A DNA stretch of 12,190 bases, taken from contig JABMML010000191.1 in the NCBI GenBank assembly GCA_013205585.1, positions 1-12,190 on the forward strand, in the 5' to 3' direction. Position numbers and translations under genes: made by a program. The stretch is from Chitinophagaceae bacterium (lineage in GTDB: Bacteria; Bacteroidota; Bacteroidia; Chitinophagales; Chitinophagaceae). Every line of letters starts with the position of its first letter. Within the stretch, counting starts at the first letter, position 1. Of this stretch, positions 1 through 5,208 are shown in pieces. The notes under the pieces were generated by a model. The model was not told where the DNA came from. It ran no database searches and was given only the letters and a program-made list of their open reading frames with translations.

Positions 1-704
1 ACATCGGTTCCTACCGACACTAAGTCTTTCATCGTTTGAATTACCTCTTCTTTCTGCTCTCCAATGCCTAACATAATACCGGTCTTAGTGCGCATGCCTC
101 CTTTTTTCAAAGTCTCTAGCACGCCTAAGCTTCTTCTATATTTTGCTTGCACCCTTACTTTATGTGTAATGCGTTCCACTGTTTCCATATTATGGCTTAC
201 CACTTCTGGAGCCGCTTCTATGATTCGATTAATTTGTTCTTGTATACCTCTAAAATCGGGAATTAAAGTTTCTAAAGTGGTAGTGGGCGTAAGTGATTTA
301 ATAGCTTTAATGGTGTTGTACCAAATAATGGAACCTCCATCTGCTAATTCATCTCTGTCCACGCTAGTTAAAACGGCGTGTTTCACCTTCATTAATAAAA
401 TAGCTTCCGCTACTCTTTGTGGTTCGTCCCACTCCACTAGTTTAGGACGCCCTGTAGCTACTGCACAAAACTGACAGCTTCTAGTACAAATATTACCCAA
501 TATCATAAATGTAGCCGTACCTTCGCCCCAGCACTCTCCCATATTCGGGCAATTTCCACTTTCACAAATAGTGTGTAGTTTATGCGTATCTACTAATTTG
601 CGTACATGCTTATAACTTTCTCCAATAGGCAGCTTTACTCTTAACCAATCTGGTTTTTTTATTCTAGTCTCATTTTCGGCACTTACAATGGGTAAATCTT
701 GCAT
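1..704 (-). CDS. lipA: Lipoyl synthase, 5' part (gene runs off the left edge)
   Basis: Radical SAM enzyme that inserts two sulfur atoms into octanoyl groups on lipoyl domains (pyruvate and 2-oxoglutarate dehydrogenases, glycine cleavage H protein). The visible 234 codons carry both cluster motifs of the family. The auxiliary [4Fe-4S] motif CX4CX5C is at C47, C52 and C58 ([12 protein letters not shown]). The radical SAM motif CX3CX2C is at C73, C77 and C80 (CTRSCQFC). These are followed by the family segments [12 protein letters not shown] and [11 protein letters not shown]. The C-terminal part, including the conserved RSSY serine motif, lies beyond the window; about 50-60 residues should be missing given the usual length near 290-300. 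The ATG at 704 is the first start after an upstream in-frame stop and lies 23 bases after an exact TAnnTTTG box. The gene is divergent from the osmC-like gene. Identification is secure; only the truncated end is unknown. Confidence 0.96.
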   Translation of the reverse strand, partial: MQDLPIVSAENETRIKKPDWLRVKLPIGESYKHVRKLVDTHKLHTICESGNCPNMGECWGEGTATFMILGNICTRSCQFCAVATGRPKLVEWDEPQRVAEAILLMKVKHAVLTSVDRDELADGGSIIWYNTIKAIKSLTPTTTLETLIPDFRGIQEQINRIIEAAPEVVSHNMETVERITHKVRVQAKYRRSLGVLETLKKGGMRTKTGIMLGIGEQKEEVIQTMKDLVSVGTD

Positions 705-727
705 AAATATGTCTCTATAATCAGGTA

Positions 728-735
728 CAAAAATA
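728..735 (-). promoter_or_regulatory. Bacteroidota -7 box (TATTTTTG) for lipA
   Basis: Exact match to TAnnTTTG on the minus strand, 23 bases upstream of the lipA ATG. No clear TTTG or TTG -33 partner is visible at the usual spacing of about 19-21 bases, so the call rests on the -7 box and its position. Confidence 0.5.
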
Positions 736-887
736 CGAGACTTACCCTATATATTCACCTTTTTTGCATTAAAATTATATCTTATCTTCATAGCTAATAG
801 CTAGTGTCTTGAATACGTTTTTAAATTAAATCAATCAAGCTCTAAAATTGCAAAAAACATTAAACAAATAATTTTAAAATAATTCCA

Positions 888-1295
888 ATGACCTCTATCG
901 TAACCTACGACGCTAATTTAAGAACCACTTGCGTGCATTTGCAAAGTGGCTCTGCTATTCAAACCGATGCACCCACAGACAATAAAGGCAAGGGGGAAAA
1001 ATTCTCTCCCACCGATTTAATTGCTACGGGTTTAGGTGCTTGTATGATTACCACCATGGGTATTAAGGCAGAATCTATGTCTATTGCGCTTGATGGTGCC
1101 AAAGTAGAAGTGACTAAAATAATGGTATCAGATCCTAGAAGAATAGGCAAAATTATTGCGCATGTAACCATGCCTGCAGGTTTAAACTTAGATGATAAAA
1201 CTAAGGAGATATTAGAAAGAGTGGCAAGAACCTGCCCTGTGGAAAGAAGCCTACATCCAGACTTGGAATTAGATATTGCTTTTAATTGGCAGTAA
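888..1295 (+). CDS. OsmC-family peroxiredoxin-like protein
   Basis: A 135-residue OsmC/Ohr-superfamily protein, the usual family length. Members are small cytosolic thiol peroxidases that reduce organic hydroperoxides with two conserved cysteines. Both are present: C52 in the helix GLGACM and C116 in RTCPVER. E37 in GEKFSPTDLIATGLGAC belongs to the conserved active-site block, and VERSLHPDL is the typical segment after the second cysteine. It groups with the general OsmC-like (YhfA-type) proteins rather than clearly with Ohr or classical OsmC, so no symbol is given. The ATG at 888 follows an AT-rich leader without a Shine-Dalgarno sequence. A TTG (848-850), 18 bases, then TAATTTTA (869-876) could be a degenerate -33/-7 promoter, but this is weak. 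The gene is divergent from lipA and convergent with maf, with a 16-base gap. Confidence 0.9.
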   Translation: MTSIVTYDANLRTTCVHLQSGSAIQTDAPTDNKGKGEKFSPTDLIATGLGACMITTMGIKAESMSIALDGAKVEVTKIMVSDPRRIGKIIAHVTMPAGLNLDDKTKEILERVARTCPVERSLHPDLELDIAFNWQ

Positions 1296-1303
1296 TTATT
1301 TTC

Positions 1304-1334
1304 TAAAGCAACTAACTAATATTTAGTTGCTTTA
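1304..1334. terminator. Convergent hairpin terminator overlapping the maf stop
   Basis: Near-ideal stem-loop: 12 paired bases (1304-1315 with 1323-1334, core AAGCAACTAA/TTAGTTGCTT) around a 7-base loop (1316-1322). On the plus strand it is followed at once by a T-rich run (1335-1340 all T), as expected for rho-independent termination of the osmC-like transcript. On the minus strand the run after the stem is weaker (GAAAATAATT). The right half of the hairpin is maf coding sequence and includes its TAG stop (1312-1314). Confidence 0.8.
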
Positions 1335-1899
1335 TTTTTTGCACTAGCTTACTTACAGGAAGTCCCATCACATTATAAAAATCGCCGGTAATTTTTTTAA
1401 TTCCCACTACCCCAATCCATTCCTGTATGGCATAGGCCCCTGCTTTATCATAGGGCTTATATTTATCTACGTAAAATTCTATTTGTTCAATTGTTAATGT
1501 ATGAAACTCCACCAAGGTAGTTTCACTAAAACTCATTTCTTTGTCTTGGTGTAATAAAACCACACCAGTAATGACTTTATGGGTTTGACCAGACAAAGCA
1601 AGCAAGGACTCAATAGCCTCTTGTTTATTACTAGGCTTCCCTATTATTTTTTGATCCAATACCACCACAGTATCTGCAGCAATAATACATTGATTTACCA
1701 AAGCAGGTTTAGTGGAAAGAATTATTTGTTTCACGGCCAAGGCTTTATTTTTTGCAATATATACTGGCACTTGTTCGATTGCTAAACTAGAGGGATAAGA
1801 TTCATCAGCGTCTGAAATAATAATTTCAAAAGGAATCTCTGCCCATTCTAACAATGTTTTTCTTCTAGGAGATTGCGAGGCTAGTATGAATAAAGGCAT
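1312..1899 (-). CDS. maf: Maf nucleoside triphosphate pyrophosphatase (YhdE-type)
   Basis: House-cleaning pyrophosphatase that hydrolyses non-canonical or excess nucleoside triphosphates (dTTP, UTP and modified pyrimidines in the YhdE group) to the monophosphate plus pyrophosphate. It has 195 residues, normal for the family. The N-terminal signature ASQSPRRKTLL (residues 7-17) binds the phosphates. IIAADTVVVLDQKIIGKP (72-89) holds the catalytic aspartate D76 and K88. GAYAIQEWIG carries the glutamine-containing motif of the YhdE subgroup, and GDFYNVMGLP is the conserved C-terminal block. It is the last gene of the fdx-iscX-kdsC-ubiA-maf operon, 30 bases after the ubiA-like gene. Maf was once described as a septum formation inhibitor; the pyrophosphatase role is the established biochemistry. 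Confidence 0.95.
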   Translation of the reverse strand: MPLFILASQSPRRKTLLEWAEIPFEIIISDADESYPSSLAIEQVPVYIAKNKALAVKQIILSTKPALVNQCIIAADTVVVLDQKIIGKPSNKQEAIESLLALSGQTHKVITGVVLLHQDKEMSFSETTLVEFHTLTIEQIEFYVDKYKPYDKAGAYAIQEWIGVVGIKKITGDFYNVMGLPVSKLVQKIKQLNIS

Positions 1900-1929
1900 G
1901 AAATGAATCGATTATATGAAACTATTATA

Positions 1930-2922
1930 TTAAAATAAAAAGTAGAAAAACAGAATGGATAAAATACCCGCTAGCATAGCAAATTTTAAATAGGCACTTA
2001 GTTTTTTAAAGTGGTTATGCGTAAAGGCCTTCGGCAATTGAATTAAAACAAGGCTTAAGGGGATAATAATAAACCCAACACAATACAAAACAGTATACCA
2101 CCATCCAAAAGGGATAGCATATAATTGTATAATTAACAAAATAGCAATGACCACAAATGTCCAAACGGCTAAATATACTTTAGTTGGCTTTAAACCCCAG
2201 GCAATGGGCAAGGTATTGCAACCAAATTTCTGATCGCCTTCCATATCCTCCATATCCTTTAAAGCTTCTCTTACCAAGGTTAATATAAAAGCAAATGCAC
2301 TATACAATAAGGTTAGCTTGGCAAATTTTAAAATAGCTCCATTACTTATAGCAGGATGAATAATTTCCTGCACCGTAAACTTAGAAAAATACACAATGGC
2401 AATTGACCAAGCAGTGAGCATGGCAATAATAATATTACCTACTAAAAACTTCTTTTTAAAAGTAGTGCTATAAAACCATAAAAATAAAATGGCCAATAAA
2501 TTAGTTACATGTATATGCCAATAGGTTTGGAAAGGAAATACAATGGTGGATATATACATGCCCAATACACTGAAAATAAGATGCCAGAAAATAACCATCC
2601 TTCTGCTAATATAAGCACCTACTACTACTTTTTGAGGCTTATTGACTTGGTCAATATTAACATCAAAATAATCGTTAATCATATAGCCAGCAGCCGCAAT
2701 TAAAATATTACTAGTGAGCATGAAATAAAAACGAATGTCTACCTCGCTACCTGAAATAGGAAATAACGGTTTGTAAATACAAAAATGCAGTAAACACTCA
2801 GCCAATAAAATGAATACTAAGTTTGGCCAACGCACCAATTTTAAAAAATAGATGAATAATTTCAATTCGATTATTTTAAATTCATTTAGATTGAATATGA
2901 TCATCATTATCCCAATGATCAT
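1930..2922 (-). CDS. UbiA-family prenyltransferase, digeranylgeranylglyceryl-phosphate synthase-like
   Basis: Polytopic membrane prenyltransferase of the UbiA superfamily with roughly eight or nine hydrophobic segments. Both Mg-diphosphate motifs are intact: NDYFDVNID (N83, D84, D87, D91) followed by NKPQKVVVG, and REALKDMEDMEGD (D223, D226, D230) followed by NTLPIAWG. This pair matches the Bacteroidota proteins annotated as geranylgeranylglycerol-phosphate geranylgeranyltransferase, the enzyme making the second ether bond of archaeal-type lipids. The substrate in bacteria is uncertain; a quinone or other isoprenoid acceptor is possible. The start is unclear. The ATG at 2922 overlaps the kdsC-like gene by 41 bases, ATGs at 2907 and 2904 are equally open, and a TTG at 2865 (17 bases after the kdsC-like stop) would give the N-terminus closest to homologues. 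No start has a clear ribosome binding site. Confidence 0.85.
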   Translation of the reverse strand: MIIGIMMIIFNLNEFKIIELKLFIYFLKLVRWPNLVFILLAECLLHFCIYKPLFPISGSEVDIRFYFMLTSNILIAAAGYMINDYFDVNIDQVNKPQKVVVGAYISRRMVIFWHLIFSVLGMYISTIVFPFQTYWHIHVTNLLAILFLWFYSTTFKKKFLVGNIIIAMLTAWSIAIVYFSKFTVQEIIHPAISNGAILKFAKLTLLYSAFAFILTLVREALKDMEDMEGDQKFGCNTLPIAWGLKPTKVYLAVWTFVVIAILLIIQLYAIPFGWWYTVLYCVGFIIIPLSLVLIQLPKAFTHNHFKKLSAYLKFAMLAGILSILFFYFLF

Positions 2923-3397
2923 TCAACTTCAATGTTTTTTCAATTACTTCTCTAGCACAACCCTCCCCTCCTTTAGCAATTGCTTTATAGGTAGCCATCG
3001 CTTTAATGTCAATAGCTGCATCACTAGGGCAGGCTGCAATACTTACTATTTGCATGGCTTCTAAATCGGGCATATCGTCGCCCATATATAATATTTGATC
3101 CAGCGGGGTGGCATGTAAAATAGATAACTCTTCTAAAAGTACTTTCTTATCTGTTACTTTCATAAAAACTTGACCAACGCCTAATTTTTCTAAACGATCT
3201 TTCACTTCATCGGAATTGCCCCCTGAAATAATCCAAACCTTATACCCTTTTTTAATAGCTAACTGAATAGCATAGCCATCTTTAATATTCATGGATCTTG
3301 CCATTAGTCCATTGGGCATAACCAATAAATTACCGTTGGTTAATACACCATCTACATCAAATACAAAACAAGTTATTTTTTTAAAATCAGCTAACAA
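2882..3397 (-). CDS. kdsC: KdsC-like HAD phosphatase (3-deoxy-manno-octulosonate 8-phosphate phosphatase type), TTG start
   Basis: HAD-superfamily C0 phosphatase of the KdsC type, 171 residues. KdsC removes the 8-phosphate from Kdo-8-P during lipopolysaccharide core synthesis. All HAD motifs are present: DVDGVLTNG (nucleophile D14, acid/base D16), ISGG (S58), a lysine at K84/K85, and GDDMPDLE (D107, D108, D111). The C-terminal GGEGCAREVIE (143-153) matches the KdsC tail that closes the active site of a neighbouring subunit in the tetramer. No ATG lies in frame between the iscX stop (3428-3430) and the first motif, so TTG at 3397 is the likely start, with a weak AAAGA upstream. The 3' end overlaps the longest reading of the ubiA-like gene. 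No kdsA, kdsB or waaA is nearby, so a different sugar or lipid phosphate substrate cannot be excluded. Confidence 0.88.
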   Translation of the reverse strand: MLADFKKITCFVFDVDGVLTNGNLLVMPNGLMARSMNIKDGYAIQLAIKKGYKVWIISGGNSDEVKDRLEKLGVGQVFMKVTDKKVLLEELSILHATPLDQILYMGDDMPDLEAMQIVSIAACPSDAAIDIKAMATYKAIAKGGEGCAREVIEKTLKLNDHWDNDDHIQSK

Positions 3398-3427
3398 GGC
3401 ATCTTTATTTAGACAATAAAAGTAAGC

Positions 3428-3667
3428 TTATTTTTGATTATCGCGCCACTCATACACCCAGGCGGATTGAATCATTTCCAGATGGCCCTCATTAGACTCC
3501 TCTTTTTTGCCCTCAAAATGTGGCAAGGATAAAACCCATTCTAATAAATCGGTGAAGCGCACTCTATAAATTTTTGACTCTGTAAAATCATTTCCAAATT
3601 TTTCATATAATTTTTGAGCGATGTCTTCATGATCATTCCAATGAATGGGTGGTTCAAACTGAGGCAT
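3428..3667 (-). CDS. iscX: Fe-S cluster assembly protein IscX
   Basis: Small acidic protein of 79 residues. It matches IscX (YfhJ) over its length: HWNDHEDIAQKLYEKF (9-24), the signature YRVRFTDLLEWVLSLP (39-54), and SNEGHLEMIQSAWVYEW (58-74). IscX binds the cysteine desulfurase IscS and iron, and modulates the rate of cluster assembly on IscU. The family core is about 66 residues; this copy has a few extra residues at the N-terminus. It lies 31 bases downstream of fdx, the usual order at the end of isc operons, but iscS, iscU, hscA and hscB are not in the window. The ATG at 3667 has no visible Shine-Dalgarno sequence, as for most genes here. Identification is confident. Confidence 0.92.
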   Translation of the reverse strand: MPQFEPPIHWNDHEDIAQKLYEKFGNDFTESKIYRVRFTDLLEWVLSLPHFEGKKEESNEGHLEMIQSAWVYEWRDNQK

Positions 3668-3698
3668 AATGGTATATTTAATTCGGGTGTAGTATAAT

Positions 3699-4034
3699 TT
3701 ATTCTCCTAAAAATTGTGTTTGATCGGGAAGTATAATTTCTATTGCTCCACTGCCTGCTAATAATTCGCATTGGCATCCTAATCTCGATTCTATTCTTGG
3801 AATCACTGCTCTATCAATAAAATCTTCTTCTTTATCCGATAACGCTTCTAAAAATTCGGCACCTTTCTTTATATATATATGACAGGTACTGCAAGCACAA
3901 ACACCCCCACAATTGTGGTGTAATACAATACCTGCATCTAATATCACTTCTAATAAGCTATGGTCTGGCTTAATGTCATTTATAGTAACTGGCTCTAATC
4001 CCTTTTGTTCAAAATTAATTTTTAACGAATACAT
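3699..4034 (-). CDS. fdx: ISC-type [2Fe-2S] ferredoxin
   Basis: Adrenodoxin-type ferredoxin of 111 residues, which supplies electrons during Fe-S cluster assembly. The four ligands fit CX5CX2C...C: C42, C48 and C51 in CGGVCACSTC, and C87 in SRLGCQC, the same numbering as E. coli Fdx. C46, inside the motif, matches the extra non-ligand cysteine of ISC ferredoxins. The acidic helix region LSDKEEDFID (65-74) is the expected contact surface for redox partners. It is the first gene of the five-gene operon with iscX, the kdsC-like gene, the ubiA-like gene and maf. The ATG at 4034 lies 20 bases downstream of an exact TAnnTTTG box. A housekeeping redox ferredoxin with another partner is possible, but adjacency to iscX favours the ISC role. 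Confidence 0.93.
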   Translation of the reverse strand: MYSLKINFEQKGLEPVTINDIKPDHSLLEVILDAGIVLHHNCGGVCACSTCHIYIKKGAEFLEALSDKEEDFIDRAVIPRIESRLGCQCELLAGSGAIEIILPDQTQFLGE

Positions 4035-4054
4035 AGGTCAATCTTAGATTTTTG

Positions 4055-4062
4055 CAAAAATA
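4055..4062 (-). promoter_or_regulatory. Bacteroidota -7 box (TATTTTTG) for the fdx-iscX-kdsC-ubiA-maf operon
   Basis: Exact TAnnTTTG on the minus strand, 20 bases upstream of the fdx ATG. The only nearby TTG upstream is about 12 bases away, too close for a normal -33 element, so the upstream half is not supported. Confidence 0.55.
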
Positions 4063-4147
4063 CTAGTTATCATGCAATGCCTTCATTACATTTTTATTTT
4101 TCTTTGTCGAAATACAAAAAAAACTAAATCTATACATTCGGGCTTCT

Positions 4148-4155
4148 TATCTTTG
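4148..4155 (+). promoter_or_regulatory. Bacteroidota -7 box (TATCTTTG) for the alpha/beta hydrolase gene
   Basis: Exact TAnnTTTG on the plus strand, ending 18 bases before the ATG at 4174. A transcript starting a few bases downstream could not contain the longer start at 4072, so this box helps fix the start of the hydrolase. No convincing -33 element is seen at normal spacing. Confidence 0.55.
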
Positions 4156-4173
4156 CGCTCTAATTATATAATT

Positions 4174-5070
4174 ATGGCCACGCAAGGGTTCTCAGAAAGG
4201 ATGTATTTACAATATTTGAGGACCAAGTTTAAAACTTTAGGCATGGTTTCGACCCCAGTGGCAGTCAAATTGGCCTTTGATTTATTCTGCACCCCCTACC
4301 CAAAATATAAGAAAAGAAAGGCCCCTGCTATATTTCACCAGGGGAAGTCCTTAAATATAACCCTCACAGGAAATGGCATTACAGAAACAGGCAAAACTAA
4401 AATTCATGGTTTTGAATGGAAACCCCTTAAGCCAAATGGACAAACAGTTTTAATAGTACATGGCTATGCCAGCTATTTTTATAAGTTTGAGCAATATATT
4501 CAGCCCTTATTGAAACAGGGTTTTAGGGTCATTGGTTTTGATGCACCTGGACACGGCTTAAGTGAGGGTAAATACATTCAAATAGTCATCTATAAACATG
4601 CCATTGAACATATTATTAAAGAACTAGGTCCGATTGATCATTTTATTGGCCATTCTTTAGGTGCCATTACCTTGGCATTAATTGCAGAGACCATTGAAAA
4701 TCCGTCAAAGCATAAGTTTGTATTAATTGCCCCAGCCACTAAAACCACCACTACCTTTGAACGTTACTTTAATATGATGCACCTTAGTCCTGTAATCAGA
4801 GCTGCCTTTTTAGAATTTGTAGAAAAGGGTTCCGGTCTGCCAATTACCTATTTTGAAGCCGACAGGGCCATCGAAAAATATGCTGGAGACCTACTTTGGG
4901 TGCACGACAGGGAGGATTTGGTTTGTCCCTTCGAAGATTTAGTCGAATTTCAAAAAAAAGCCCCAAAAAATATAAAATTCTTGATTACCAATGGGTTAGG
5001 TCATAATAAAGTATATAAAACCCCTGAAATTATTGATAAAATAATGGCTTTTCTGGGTCCAATAGAATAG
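4174..5070 (+). CDS. Alpha/beta hydrolase (serine hydrolase, substrate unknown)
   Basis: Cytosolic alpha/beta-hydrolase-fold protein of 298 residues from the ATG at 4174. Seen in order: the oxyanion-hole strand VLIVHGYAS, strand 4 VIGFDAPGHGLSEG, the nucleophile elbow GHSLG with its serine, a cap region (about TTTTFERYFNMMHLS to YFEAD), the acid candidate HDREDLV, and the catalytic histidine in GLGHNK. The triad is therefore complete and the protein is probably active as an esterase, lipase or lysophospholipase-like hydrolase; the substrate cannot be told. The frame is open upstream to an ATG at 4072, but that would add 34 residues without family similarity and would lie upstream of the TAnnTTTG box, so 4174 is preferred. 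It is divergent from the fdx operon and 138 bases ahead of topA. No clear terminator follows. Confidence 0.88.
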   Translation: MATQGFSERMYLQYLRTKFKTLGMVSTPVAVKLAFDLFCTPYPKYKKRKAPAIFHQGKSLNITLTGNGITETGKTKIHGFEWKPLKPNGQTVLIVHGYASYFYKFEQYIQPLLKQGFRVIGFDAPGHGLSEGKYIQIVIYKHAIEHIIKELGPIDHFIGHSLGAITLALIAETIENPSKHKFVLIAPATKTTTTFERYFNMMHLSPVIRAAFLEFVEKGSGLPITYFEADRAIEKYAGDLLWVHDREDLVCPFEDLVEFQKKAPKNIKFLITNGLGHNKVYKTPEIIDKIMAFLGPIE

Positions 5071-5190
5071 CTTATTTTTATTTTTTGGGTGAAAGCTCTA
5101 ATATTGCATCGCGAGAAAAGAAAAGTTTAGCCAGCAATGGTGTTTTTTCTTTTTTCATAATTAATTGATATTCAATTTCAAAAATACCCG

Positions 5191-5196
5191 TAGGAG
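5191..5196 (+). promoter_or_regulatory. Shine-Dalgarno-like TAGGAG upstream of topA
   Basis: TAGGAG is the best purine-rich match to the 16S anti-Shine-Dalgarno sequence in the window. It is 12 bases before the ATG at 5209, rather far, and only 3 bases before a TTG at 5200, too close. It is unusual here because the other genes lack such sites. Confidence 0.35.
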
Positions 5197-5208
5197 CGGT
5201 TGGCAACT

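Noticed and set aside
64..474. 136-codon open frame on the plus strand across lipA
   Set aside because: It is antisense to lipA, whose two cysteine motifs and full family similarity on the minus strand are clear; the antisense product resembles nothing known to me.
705..887. A regulatory RNA or small gene between lipA and the osmC-like gene
   Set aside because: The spacer is AT-rich with only the lipA -7 box and a degenerate TTG-N18-TAATTTTA; no conserved RNA fold, tRNA or coding frame is visible.
3541..3777. 78-codon minus-strand frame across the iscX/fdx junction
   Set aside because: It is out of frame with both clear genes, and its product is low-complexity with no recognisable family.
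4072..4173. 34-codon upstream extension of the alpha/beta hydrolase from the ATG at 4072
   Set aside because: The extension has no family similarity and lies upstream of an exact TAnnTTTG box placed 18 bases before the ATG at 4174.
5069..5097. Possible terminator hairpin AGCTT/AAGCT after the hydrolase gene
   Set aside because: The stem is only 5 base pairs with a 19-base loop and no T run after it; not supportable.
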